NCBI GenBank assembly: GCA_947598155.1
Contig: CANQFC010000003.1
Location: forward strand, 1-64,000
Source of the DNA: an uncultured Clostridia bacterium
Lineage (GTDB): Bacteria > Bacillota > Clostridia > Oscillospirales > Acutalibacteraceae
Length of the DNA stretch: 64,000 bases
Direction: 5' to 3'
The notes under the pieces are model-generated. The model saw only the letters and a program-made list of their open reading frames with translations. It had not been told where the DNA came from and ran no database searches. Within the stretch, counting starts at the first letter, position 1, and each line of letters begins with the position of its first letter. A program made the translations under genes and the position numbers. Below, piece by piece: positions 32,544 through 41,919 of this stretch.

Positions 32544-33875
32544 TTAAACACTGTTTTTAACTGTTTTCGCCTTAAGCGCACCTTTAAAAAATTTATTTTT
32601 AACGGCCATAAGCAACGGGAACATATCCTTAAATAATTTGAATTTCAGTTTATCGGCTATAAGGTACATTTCGCCCACATATTCGGTAATTTCTCCGTTA
32701 TAGCTTTTTTTATACTTGCAAAGACCGAAAAGATGATTGTTTTCATCATAAGGGTCGCCCGTAATTCTGCCGAGATCGTGATAATCCATTCCGAGTCTAA
32801 AACTCTCTTCAATCCGCACCCAGTTAAGAAAATGCGTTGTGCGCAAGGTATTGCGGAGAAGATTTCTTGTACCGCCGTAAAGGCAGATTGCAGTTTTGCC
32901 AAAATGTGTGGTAATACCAACGCTCAACGCAATTTTCTGCGGATAAGTATCTCCGTATTTTTCATGCAGTTCCTTTTCAATTCTTTCATTGCGGTTAATT
33001 GTAACCGTACACTCTTCAATTTCTTTTTTTACTGCCGAAATTGCTTTTTTATCTTTTTTCTCGGCATTTTCAAGTGTTTCCAGCTCTTGTACAAGCCTTT
33101 CCTTGCGGCCTGTCGTTTCCGCATATTTTTCAGTTCTTTTGATATTATCAATATAAATAATCGTTAAAATTGCCCTGCCCTCTAATGATTCTATTATGTT
33201 TTCATAATAGCTTTTTTTGCGTTGGATAAATGAAACTCTGTCCGAAACCTCAGTCATTACCTCATAAAAATCGTCCATCTTTTCAGGATGCTTTTTGAGC
33301 GTTTCTGCATCGTAATTTTCTGCAACAAGACCGCCGTCCTTAGCGCCGTTAAGCCCGTGCCGAACACCCTTTTCGCACTTGGAAAGAAATGTTTCGGGGG
33401 TAAATCCTGTTAAATGCGACTGAACGGTAACTGTCGGCTGAATTAAATAATCATAACGCTTTTCTTCGGGATTTCTGACAAAGCCGGCTTTGAAAAGAGA
33501 ATTAACCGCAGATATATCCTGCCGCTCTTTATCAACGATTTCAAAGACAAGCGGGTCGGTAATCAAAACACATATTTTGCGTTTTTTCATTTCCGCTTTA
33601 ATAAACTCAGCAAATGCAAATACAAGCTCTTCATTATATGTGTCGCAGACAAAGCCGTCCTGACAGTACCAAAGCTTTGTCATTTTAACATCTCTTTCAA
33701 GACAAAGCGCGGCGAGTACGGGAGTTTCACCCTCAAAACCCATAAAAAAGGTCGGTTTCCAATTCGATTTTACCTTTGCCCAATACGATGTCTGGTAAAT
33801 TGAGCCGCCGTTTTCCTCTGAAAACCTGTTAAATTCAGCCATATCCGCAGTTTCACGGAAAATATATTTACTCAT
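32544..33875 (-). CDS. FemAB-type peptidoglycan bridge ligase (proximal copy)
   Basis: 443 residues, paralogue of the downstream gene with 16 bp between them. Landmarks: GGSIYQTSYWAKVKSNWKPT, a longer coiled-coil arm (RKERLVQELETLENAEKK to ECTVTINRNERIEKEL) and the end signature MDYHDLGRITGD followed by GLCKYKKSYNGEITEYVGE. Start supported by AAAGGA 8 nt upstream. Two tandem Fem ligases suggest a cross-bridge of at least two residues, or sequential additions, in this organism's peptidoglycan; this is inference. Confidence 0.88.
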   Translation of the reverse strand: MSKYIFRETADMAEFNRFSEENGGSIYQTSYWAKVKSNWKPTFFMGFEGETPVLAALCLERDVKMTKLWYCQDGFVCDTYNEELVFAFAEFIKAEMKKRKICVLITDPLVFEIVDKERQDISAVNSLFKAGFVRNPEEKRYDYLIQPTVTVQSHLTGFTPETFLSKCEKGVRHGLNGAKDGGLVAENYDAETLKKHPEKMDDFYEVMTEVSDRVSFIQRKKSYYENIIESLEGRAILTIIYIDNIKRTEKYAETTGRKERLVQELETLENAEKKDKKAISAVKKEIEECTVTINRNERIEKELHEKYGDTYPQKIALSVGITTHFGKTAICLYGGTRNLLRNTLRTTHFLNWVRIEESFRLGMDYHDLGRITGDPYDENNHLFGLCKYKKSYNGEITEYVGEMYLIADKLKFKLFKDMFPLLMAVKNKFFKGALKAKTVKNSV

Positions 33876-33887
33876 ACTTTTATTCCT

Positions 33888-35357
33888 TTAATCCTGTGTC
33901 ATAAGTTTGATATATCTCTTAAAGAACGTCAGAGCGCCCTGCGCAGACGAAAGCGGCAATCTCTCGTTCGTGCCGTGGGTGCAAAGAAGCAGTTTTGTGT
34001 CGACAACAAACGGGGCAAATCTGTAAATATTTTCGCATACGGGCTCATAATTGTAAGCGTCCGTTGCGCCCATAACAAGAAACGGCGCGACAAGATTTTT
34101 GCTGTCGGCGCTCTCGCAAAGCTCTTTTATTGCTTTAAACGAGCGTGAGGACGTGGGCGAAACCGCAGAGGCGTCTTTCCCTGTGAGGAATTTTATGTCG
34201 ATATTTTTATTCCTTACCGATTTTCTTATATGCTCCTCAACGTCCGCCCTTGTAACGCCCGGCATTGTCCTGAAATTAACGGTAATTGACGCCCTTTGGG
34301 GCAAAACGTTGAACTGCGGACTGCCCGACGCCATTGTAACCGCCGTGCAGGTTCTTATAAGCGACGCGGCGGGCGGAATTTTTGTCATAACGGCGAGAAT
34401 AATCGGTTTTAAAAGCCAAATATTGCAGGTGACAAGCCTTGCGGGGTACGAGCACCTTTTACCTATTTCAGTAAAGAGCTCGTAAACGAATTTAGGCATT
34501 ATAGCTTTAAACTGATGGTTTTCAAGGTCTTTTATTACGTCCGCAAGGTGGCCGAGCGCCGTGTGCTTGGGCGGCTGTGAGGAATGTCCGCCTTTCGCGT
34601 TTACGCTGATTTCATAGTTAACGCTGCCCTTTTCCGCAACACCTACGCCGGCTAAATTGCAATTAAGAACGCCGTTTACATTTACGGGGAGAATTGCGCC
34701 GCCCTCATCTATAATTGATTCAAGGTGAACGCCGTGCTCTTTAAAATATTCCGCAATTTGCTTGGCGCCGTTATCAGGAGCGGCAACGACCTCTTCATTG
34801 TGGCCAAGGCAAATATATACTGACCTTTTAGGAGTATATCCGTCTTTGATAAGCTGTTCAACGCTTTCCATAACGGCAATGAGGTGGTTTTTCATATCCA
34901 TAGCGCCCCTGCCCCAAATATACTCGCCGTCATTAAAGCCTTCAAACGGGTCATACGTCCAGTCGCCCAGCGTGCCGTCGGCAATAGGTACTACGTCTTG
35001 ATGGCCGAGCAGAGCTATTCCGTCAAGCGAAGGGTCTGAGCCCTCCCATTTATAGATAAGGCTTGCGTCGCCAATCTCTGTTTTTGAAAGCGTTTTATGG
35101 ATTAACGGGTACCTTTCCTCCAAAAAAGCGTGAAATTTTTCAAATTCTTTCCAGTCGACCGCTTTTCTGTCGTAATTGGAAACTGTTTTTATCTTTATTG
35201 CGTCGGAAAGATTTTTGCAATAGCGAGCAACGTCAACTTCTTCTTTTTCAACCTCTTTTTCTACGGCGTCTTTCTTTGAAGGTACAAAGAACGCCGCGCG
35301 CACTGCCGTTACAGCCAAAAGTAACGCGATTACACCTAAAATAATATACCCTGTCAT
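33888..35357 (-). CDS. M20-family metallopeptidase, membrane-anchored
   Basis: 489 residues. An N-terminal membrane segment (YIILGVIALLLAVTAVRAAF) suggests anchoring. M20 metal-site motifs: LLGHQDVVPIADG (HxD), GRGAMDMKNHLIA and CLGHNEEVVAAPDNG, with a dimerisation domain in the middle (GGHSSQPPKHTALGHL) and a C-terminal LLCTHGTNERLPL. The overall layout resembles the PM20D1/carboxypeptidase S branch, which hydrolyses or forms N-acyl amino acids and dipeptides. Substrate unknown. Its start overlaps the stop of DUF3592 (ATGA). Confidence 0.9.
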   Translation of the reverse strand: MTGYIILGVIALLLAVTAVRAAFFVPSKKDAVEKEVEKEEVDVARYCKNLSDAIKIKTVSNYDRKAVDWKEFEKFHAFLEERYPLIHKTLSKTEIGDASLIYKWEGSDPSLDGIALLGHQDVVPIADGTLGDWTYDPFEGFNDGEYIWGRGAMDMKNHLIAVMESVEQLIKDGYTPKRSVYICLGHNEEVVAAPDNGAKQIAEYFKEHGVHLESIIDEGGAILPVNVNGVLNCNLAGVGVAEKGSVNYEISVNAKGGHSSQPPKHTALGHLADVIKDLENHQFKAIMPKFVYELFTEIGKRCSYPARLVTCNIWLLKPIILAVMTKIPPAASLIRTCTAVTMASGSPQFNVLPQRASITVNFRTMPGVTRADVEEHIRKSVRNKNIDIKFLTGKDASAVSPTSSRSFKAIKELCESADSKNLVAPFLVMGATDAYNYEPVCENIYRFAPFVVDTKLLLCTHGTNERLPLSSAQGALTFFKRYIKLMTQD

Positions 35358-36019
35358 ATCGCACCGTCTTTCTTTTTTATGGTTTCTGTATCTACATAAT
35401 AAAAATTTTTGCGCTTGGGAAGATAGTAAACAGTTACCGCTGTATTGACAATTTCTTTCGGAAGTTTTTGCTTTATGGTTTTGCTCTTAAACGGAGGTGC
35501 GTTTTTACCCCTGATTTTTGTGCTGTCGCAAAGAATTTTCTGTCCGCCTATTACGTCAACTGCTTGTTCAATTCTTACGAGCTCCGTTTTGCCGTTTTCT
35601 TTTATATATTTCCTCACTTTAACGGGGACAAGCGCAAACGCCAAAATCAAAGCGGATACCGCCGCAAGCGCAAGCCCTGCATAAAGAAATATAAAATATT
35701 TTTCTTCCGTTTTAATAAATATTTTTTCCGGAGACCCTTTTGTGAAGTAAACTTTTATTTCCTTGCCGATATAATCGTCTTCGTTATAATCGTCATAATA
35801 AGGCTGATAATTTTTTCCTTCGGCATTATACCAAAGAATATATTTCCTTTCGCCGTTCTCAAGCTGAACCGAGGAGATAAACGCAGACTCACTTTCGGCG
35901 GATTTCATATATTTTTTGTCGCGTGTTATCACTCCCGCGCCTAAAGCCGCAAAAAAAACGCCGATAATAATAAATGCCAGTAGAACCGCGGTTATTGCCT
36001 TTAGCTTTGATTTTTTCAT
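35354..36019 (-). CDS. DUF3592-like membrane protein
   Basis: 221 residues with two clear membrane segments (ITAVLLAFIIIGVFFAALGAG and FIFLYAGLALAAVSALILAF). Between them lies a beta-rich extracytoplasmic stretch with DDYIGKEIKVYFTKGSPEKI, the DUF3592 hallmark, followed by a cytoplasmic C-terminal domain ending in YYLPKRKNFYYVD. Function unknown. It sits directly after polC and before the M20 peptidase gene. Confidence 0.65.
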   Translation of the reverse strand: MKKSKLKAITAVLLAFIIIGVFFAALGAGVITRDKKYMKSAESESAFISSVQLENGERKYILWYNAEGKNYQPYYDDYNEDDYIGKEIKVYFTKGSPEKIFIKTEEKYFIFLYAGLALAAVSALILAFALVPVKVRKYIKENGKTELVRIEQAVDVIGGQKILCDSTKIRGKNAPPFKSKTIKQKLPKEIVNTAVTVYYLPKRKNFYYVDTETIKKKDGAI

Positions 36020-36035
36020 AAATTTAACTCCCCTT

Positions 36036-39000
36036 TTAAGAGAATAATGATATTTGAGCCGTATCGGGAAGCTCTTTGAGCGCGCCGGCGTCTTTAAGCG
36101 CGGCGACGACTGAGCTTGAAGCCCCGGTTCTAAGCTGAAAATCGTCTACGGAAATAAAATGGTCAACGCCCGCTCTGCCTTTCGCAAGAGCCTTTGCGGC
36201 GTTTTCGCCGACTCCTGACAGCGCAGAAAACGCCATTCTGATTTTTCCGTCCTCAATGTAATATTCGGTAGCCCTTGATTTATAAATATCAACAGGCAAA
36301 AGCTCAATTCCCCTTGCCATCATTTCATTTACCACCTGCAAAGCGGTAAAAGCCGATTTCTCTGTTGCGGAGGCGTTTCTGTTTTTAATTTTTATATCGA
36401 GCTGGGACATCTTTTCTTTTACCGCCGCATGGCCTTTCATAACCGTTGCGGCGTCAAGGTCGCCGCCGCGGACTGTCAAAAATGCCGTGTAATACTCGAC
36501 GGGTTTGTAAATTTTGTACCAACCGAGGCGCAAAGCCGCAATAACGTAAGCCGCCGCATGTGCTTTCGGGAACATATATTTAATTTTTCGGCAGGAGTCC
36601 ATATACCATTCGGGCACATCGCATTTGCGCATAGCCTCTTCCGCTCCCTCCGGGAACCCCGATTTTGCCACAATTCCCTTACGCGTTTTCTCCATAATGT
36701 TAAAAGCCATACCTGGCTCCAGCCCTTTGTGCATAAGGTAAATCATTATGGAGTCGCGGGTACCGATAACGTCCGAAATTGTGCAAATTTTCTTTTTTAT
36801 GAGCTCCTGAGCGTTTCCGAGCCAAACGTCAGTACCGTGTGAAAGCCCCGATATTTGCAGAAGATCGGAAAATTTCTGCGGTTTACACTCAACAAGCATT
36901 CCTCTTACAAAATCGGTTCCCATTTCCGGGATTGAAAGGGTGCCAGTTTCAACGCCTATGTCCTCCGCTGTTACTCCAAGCGCCTCCGGGGAAGTGCAAA
37001 GGCTCACTATTTTCGGGTCGCAAATGTCAACGTCCATAACGGGAATACCCGTTAAATCTTCAAGATGCTTGTAAAGTGTGGGAACATCGTGCCCTAAAAT
37101 GTCAAGTTTCAAAATTGTGTCATGCAGAAAATGGAAGTCAAAGTGCGTTGTTTCCATATCGGAATCTGTATCATCGGCAGGAAACTGAACGGGCGTAAAA
37201 TCGTAAACGTCATATTCGTTTGGCACAACCACCATTCCGCCGGGGTGCTGACCGGTAGTGCGTTTAATGCCTGTGCACCCTCTTGTAAGCCTGTCCTCTT
37301 CGGCTTTTGTAACCTTAAGTCCGCGTTCTTCAAGATAATTTTTTACAAATCCGTAAGCGGTCTTATCGGCGACTGTGGCAATAGTGCCCGCCTTAAAAAC
37401 GTGCGACGAGCCGAATAGCTGTTCGGTGTATCTGTGCGCTTTTCCCTGATATTCGCCTGAAAAGTTTAAGTCAATATCGGGCGCCTTGTCGCCGTGAAAG
37501 CCGAGGAAGGTCTGGAACGGGATTTCGTGGCCGTCGCGAACCATAGGAGCGCCGCATTGAGGGCAGTTTTTCGGCGGCATATCAAACCCCGACGCGTACT
37601 CGCCTTTTAAGAAAAATTCAGAATATTTACATTTTGGACAGCGGTAATGCGGAGCCAAGGGGTTTACCTCGGAAATACCGGCCATTGTAGCTACAAACGA
37701 GGAGCCGACAGAACCCCTTGAGCCTACGTGATAGCCGTGAGCCTCCGAATCCCAAACGAGCTTTTGAGCGATAATGTAAAGAACGGCAAATCCGTGTTCG
37801 ATAATGGATTCAAGCTCCATTGTAAGGCGGTCGGCAACGTATTCGGGAACGGGGTCGCCGTACCATTCCTTTGCCTTATCCCAGCAGATTTTGCGCAGTT
37901 CCTCCTCACTGCCCTCTATTGACGGCTGAAACGTTCCTTTCGGAACGGGGCGGACATATTCAATCATATCGGCGATTTTATTTGTATTTTCAACAACGAC
38001 TTCATAAGCTGTGTCCTTGCCGAGATATGAAAATTCCTCAAGCATTTCATCCGTTGTCTTAAAATAGAGCGGCGCTTGATTATCCGCGTCCTTAAACCCT
38101 TGACCCGACATTAAAACCGCGCGGTAAACCGCGTCCTCCGGGTCCATAAAGTGAACATCGCCGGTAGCTACGGTGAGCTTGCCGAGGGAATCCGCCAAGG
38201 TAATGATTTTTCTGTTTATCTCTTCAATATCGGCAAAGGTTTTAATGTGAGCGTACCTTGGGTCATCGGAACGAATCATAAACTGATTGTTACCGTTCGG
38301 CTGAATTTCAAGATAATCGTAAAATTCGGCGATTTTTCTTGTTTTCTCTTCAGGGTCGCCGAAAACGATACTTCTGTAAAGTTCCCCCGCCTCGCAGGCG
38401 GAACCGATAATAAGCCCCTCTCTAAACTCGTTTATCTTTGAACGCGGCATCCTCGGCCTTTTGTAAAAGTAATCTATGTTAGATGTTGAAATAAGCTTGT
38501 AAAGATTTTTAAGCCCGGTTTTATTCTTAACAAGAATTATTATGTGGTAGCTGGGCAAATCCTTATACGAGACATTCGGGTTGCCAACATCGTCCACAAG
38601 GTACCCCTCAACGCCGTAAATTATTTTTATCTCTTTACCGTCTTTTGCCAGCTTTTCAGCCGCGTTCATAGCGTCGGGATAACCCTGCACGTTGCCGTGA
38701 TCCGTTATCGCAATAGCGGTGTGTCCCCAAGACGCCGCCCGTTTTACGAGCTTGCCCGCGTCGGTCATTCCGTCCATCTGCGACATATTTGTATGTAAAT
38801 GCAGTTCAACGCGCTTTTTCTCTGCGTTGTCCTGTTTTTTAATTTTCACGACCGAATTTACCGACGTTGCGGAAATAATGTTTTCACCCGTAAATTTGTC
38901 ATAAGTTACCCTTCCGTAGATTAAAACGGTCATATCCTCGGAAAGGTGGTCTATAAGATTTTGCGCCTTTTCTTTGTCTTCAAAAATCTTTACACTGTAA

Positions 39001-39788
39001 GAATAATCATCGTCCGTAATATTAAACGTGATTATTGAATTGCGTTTGTCGCGGGTAAGCCTTACGTCAATCCCGAAAACTCTTCCCCAAACGGTGACTG
39101 CGCCGCTTTCAATATTTATTTCCCGAAGTTTTACGATGTTTTTATACCTTATCAAATTGCCGTAAAGGGGTTTAAGAGTTTCAAAGTAAAGCGGAAATCC
39201 CTCTATTAAAATATGCTTTTTCGGCGTACCGTCTTCAGAGCGTTCAGGTAAATCGGGAATATTACGCTCTCTTTTGTACTCCTCATCGGCCTTTTTCTGC
39301 ATTGAATCAAGCGCCGACTGCGAGTCAAAGGTTTCATCTTCCGAAAAGGTGACAACGGACTCAAAGCCGTATATCCCCTTGATTATTTTTTCAGCTTCCT
39401 TTTGGCATTTTGCGTTTTCAAGAATTTCCTTGCCGCCTTTTTTCAGGCGAATTTTTATTTCATTGCCGTTTAAGGAATATTCGGCGCCGTTAAAATATCC
39501 GTTGGCGACGGTTATTCTGTCCCGAAGTACGGAAACAACCGTATCCATATAAGAAATAAGAAATCCCTTTCTCTCGTTTTTAATGACGAGTTTTACCGTA
39601 ACGCCGACATTTTTTGATACCTCGGATTCAATTTGCGAAATTCTTGTTTCATCTATTTCTCTATACGGATTTATGTAAAAAATCGCTTTGTTTTCCTCGG
39701 TTTTCATAGAAATAATTTCCGAAAACGCTATATCCAAATATTCGTCTGTATTAAATTTTTCGCCGAATAAATCTTTGAACAATGTCAT
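36036..39788 (-). CDS. polC: DNA polymerase III alpha subunit, PolC type, without exonuclease domain
   Basis: Gram-positive replicative polymerase. 1250 residues, whereas PolC is usually about 1430-1450. Order: N-terminal domain and OB fold (1-320), PHP domain (from VELHLHTNMS, His330/His332, Asp363/His364, Glu394), a zinc knuckle (Cys717, 720, 742, 745), polymerase core with APDIDLNFSG (Asp771/Asp773), and a C-terminal clamp-binding QISLF. The DnaQ-like exonuclease normally inserted in the PHP domain after GVEGYLVDD is missing: only about 13 residues separate it from YHIIILVKNKTGLKNL (38547-38591). No frameshift is seen. The PHP metal ligands appear intact. Confidence 0.96.
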   Translation of the reverse strand: MTLFKDLFGEKFNTDEYLDIAFSEIISMKTEENKAIFYINPYREIDETRISQIESEVSKNVGVTVKLVIKNERKGFLISYMDTVVSVLRDRITVANGYFNGAEYSLNGNEIKIRLKKGGKEILENAKCQKEAEKIIKGIYGFESVVTFSEDETFDSQSALDSMQKKADEEYKRERNIPDLPERSEDGTPKKHILIEGFPLYFETLKPLYGNLIRYKNIVKLREINIESGAVTVWGRVFGIDVRLTRDKRNSIITFNITDDDYSYSVKIFEDKEKAQNLIDHLSEDMTVLIYGRVTYDKFTGENIISATSVNSVVKIKKQDNAEKKRVELHLHTNMSQMDGMTDAGKLVKRAASWGHTAIAITDHGNVQGYPDAMNAAEKLAKDGKEIKIIYGVEGYLVDDVGNPNVSYKDLPSYHIIILVKNKTGLKNLYKLISTSNIDYFYKRPRMPRSKINEFREGLIIGSACEAGELYRSIVFGDPEEKTRKIAEFYDYLEIQPNGNNQFMIRSDDPRYAHIKTFADIEEINRKIITLADSLGKLTVATGDVHFMDPEDAVYRAVLMSGQGFKDADNQAPLYFKTTDEMLEEFSYLGKDTAYEVVVENTNKIADMIEYVRPVPKGTFQPSIEGSEEELRKICWDKAKEWYGDPVPEYVADRLTMELESIIEHGFAVLYIIAQKLVWDSEAHGYHVGSRGSVGSSFVATMAGISEVNPLAPHYRCPKCKYSEFFLKGEYASGFDMPPKNCPQCGAPMVRDGHEIPFQTFLGFHGDKAPDIDLNFSGEYQGKAHRYTEQLFGSSHVFKAGTIATVADKTAYGFVKNYLEERGLKVTKAEEDRLTRGCTGIKRTTGQHPGGMVVVPNEYDVYDFTPVQFPADDTDSDMETTHFDFHFLHDTILKLDILGHDVPTLYKHLEDLTGIPVMDVDICDPKIVSLCTSPEALGVTAEDIGVETGTLSIPEMGTDFVRGMLVECKPQKFSDLLQISGLSHGTDVWLGNAQELIKKKICTISDVIGTRDSIMIYLMHKGLEPGMAFNIMEKTRKGIVAKSGFPEGAEEAMRKCDVPEWYMDSCRKIKYMFPKAHAAAYVIAALRLGWYKIYKPVEYYTAFLTVRGGDLDAATVMKGHAAVKEKMSQLDIKIKNRNASATEKSAFTALQVVNEMMARGIELLPVDIYKSRATEYYIEDGKIRMAFSALSGVGENAAKALAKGRAGVDHFISVDDFQLRTGASSSVVAALKDAGALKELPDTAQISLFS

Positions 39789-39793
39789 AATTG

Positions 39794-40846
39794 CTACATC
39801 CTGTCTATCTCTTTCAAAAGCTCCGATACAATATTTTCCTCGCTGACTTTTCTAAGCACCTCGCCGTGCTTAAACAAAACCGCGCACCCGTCGCCGCCGG
39901 CAATGCCGATGTCGGCTTCCTTAGCTTCTCCCGGGCCGTTCACAACGCACCCCATTACCGCGACCGTAATATGTTTTTTGCAGTTTTCCAAAGCGCTTTC
40001 AACCTGATTTGCCAAAGAAATAAGGTCTATTTTAGTCCGTCCGCAGGTGGGGCAGGAAACAAGCCTTACACAGTCGGTTTTAATACCCGCTCCCTTTAAT
40101 ATGTCAAACCCCGCTTTGACTTCCTTGACAGGGTCATCCGTCATTGAAACGCGTATCGTATCGCCGATGCCGTCAAGAAGTAAAGAGCCTATTCCTATGC
40201 TCGATTTAATGAGCGCCATATTGTGCGTGCCGGCCTCCGTTACGCCCAAATGGAGCGGATAATCGCATTTTTGCGCCAGCATTTTGTATGACGCAACCAT
40301 TCGCTGAACGTCCGACGACTTGATTGAAACTACAATATCGTTAAAATCAAATTTTTCAAGAAGAGAAATATGGTAAAGCGCGCTCTCGCAAAGGGCTTGC
40401 GGCGTGGGCGAACCGTATTTCGCCAAAATATCCTTTTCAAGCGAACCCGAATTTACGCCTATCCTTATAGGAACGCCTTGAAGACGGCAGGCGTCGGCAA
40501 CGGTTTTAACTTTACTTTCATCGCCTATATTACCGGGATTTATGCGTATTTTATCCGCGCCTGCCGCAATACTTTCAAGCGCGCATCGGTAATCAAAATG
40601 TATATCTGCAACAACGGGAATTTTTACGGCCTCTTTAACGGCGTAAAGCGTTTTTGCGGCGGCGGAGTCTGGAACTGTCAGCCGTACAATTTCACACCCC
40701 GCTTTTTCAAGCTCTATTGCCTGTTTAACGTTCCCCTCTATATCGTCCGCGGGAACATTCAGCATTGACTGAACGGTAATCGGGTTATCTCCGCCTATTG
40801 AAATATTGCCGATTTTCACCGTTCTCGCCTTTCTTCTCTCTATCAC
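39794..40846 (-). CDS. ispG: 4-hydroxy-3-methylbut-2-en-1-yl diphosphate synthase
   Basis: Penultimate enzyme of the MEP isoprenoid pathway; converts MEcPP to HMBPP using a 4Fe-4S cluster. 350 residues, the bacterial short form. Seen: GGDNPITVQSMLN, ADIHFDYRCALES, KIRINPGNIGD, the cluster ligands in LVSCPTCGRTKIDL and VAVMGCVVNGPGEAKEADIG. The start is GTG at 40846, in a GTGA overlap with the rseP stop. Confidence 0.97.
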   Translation of the reverse strand: MIERRKARTVKIGNISIGGDNPITVQSMLNVPADDIEGNVKQAIELEKAGCEIVRLTVPDSAAAKTLYAVKEAVKIPVVADIHFDYRCALESIAAGADKIRINPGNIGDESKVKTVADACRLQGVPIRIGVNSGSLEKDILAKYGSPTPQALCESALYHISLLEKFDFNDIVVSIKSSDVQRMVASYKMLAQKCDYPLHLGVTEAGTHNMALIKSSIGIGSLLLDGIGDTIRVSMTDDPVKEVKAGFDILKGAGIKTDCVRLVSCPTCGRTKIDLISLANQVESALENCKKHITVAVMGCVVNGPGEAKEADIGIAGGDGCAVLFKHGEVLRKVSEENIVSELLKEIDRM

Positions 40847-41919
40847 GCGGCGTGCCCCCTTACTATTGTCAAAATATCGTTGAATGTCACAACGAGCATC
40901 AGCCCCAAAAGCAGTACAAGCCCCGTTGCATGGACAAATCCCTCATATTTCGGGTTAATCGGTTTTCTGCGGATTCCCTCAATAATGAGGAAGAAAAGTC
41001 TGCCGCCGTCAAGCGCGGGGAGCGGAAACAGATTGAAAACGCCTATATTTATTGAGATAAGCGCCATCATCTCAAGCGCGGATTTTAACCCGTCCTTACC
41101 GCTAACCGCGTTTTGCGTTGCATCCGCAATAACATTTACCGTACCCACGGGGCCCGATAAATCGGTAAGCCCATATTTGCCCGTTACCAAGTCAAAAAGG
41201 CTCAGCCAAACTATCCGCACTATTGAAACTGAGCGCTTGAACGAATTTTTCAAAACATTCAGCGCGGTCGGCTCTTCGCCCAAAATAACAAAATCGTATT
41301 CTATCAACGTATATTTATCTTCTTTTTGGCATTTAAATGTGACGTCTTTAAGCTCGGTTTTTTTGCCGTCACGGCGCACCGTCATATCAAAAACGCCGTC
41401 GTCGGAACGCGTCATAAGGAATGAAATGTCCATATCCGAAAAAACCCTGTGGCCGTCAATAGACAAAATTTCATCGTTTACCTTAAGCCCGGTCTGCTTG
41501 CTTGACGCGCCGTCGTAAAAATCAATTATTTTATTTGTCCCTATAAGGTTTTCCATTGAAAGCACAACGGCGACAAGAATCAGCCCTACCAAAAGATTTG
41601 TGAGAGCGCCCGCGGCAACTATTATTATTTTCTGCCAAACCTTTTTACGGTTAAAAGCGTTTTCGTCATCGCTGTCCTCGTCTTCGCCCTCCATACTCAC
41701 AAAACCGCCTATCGGCAGAACGCGCAATGCGTAAGTCGTGCCGTTTTTTCGGCGTTTAAATATTGCGGGACCCATTCCGAGAGAAAATTCATTTACCGTT
41801 ACCTTGAAAAGCTTGGCAAACGAAAAATGCCCCAGCTCGTGAGACGCTATTAAAAATCCGAAAAACAATATTGCCACCAAATATGGCCAAACCTTTGAAA
41901 AAATTTCCAAAAAAATCAC
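40843..41919 (-). CDS. rseP: Site-2 intramembrane zinc protease
   Basis: 358 residues, polytopic. Zinc site HELGH at 27-31 (SHELGHFSFAKLFK), a PDZ domain (KQTGLKVNDEILSIDGHRVF) and the second catalytic motif NLFPLPALDGGRLFF near the C-terminus. Family members cut transmembrane segments of anti-sigma factors and leftover signal peptides. GTG start overlapping the dxr stop (GTGA), without a clear Shine-Dalgarno sequence, so translation is probably coupled. Confidence 0.95.
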   Translation of the reverse strand: MIFLEIFSKVWPYLVAILFFGFLIASHELGHFSFAKLFKVTVNEFSLGMGPAIFKRRKNGTTYALRVLPIGGFVSMEGEDEDSDDENAFNRKKVWQKIIIVAAGALTNLLVGLILVAVVLSMENLIGTNKIIDFYDGASSKQTGLKVNDEILSIDGHRVFSDMDISFLMTRSDDGVFDMTVRRDGKKTELKDVTFKCQKEDKYTLIEYDFVILGEEPTALNVLKNSFKRSVSIVRIVWLSLFDLVTGKYGLTDLSGPVGTVNVIADATQNAVSGKDGLKSALEMMALISINIGVFNLFPLPALDGGRLFFLIIEGIRRKPINPKYEGFVHATGLVLLLGLMLVVTFNDILTIVRGHAA

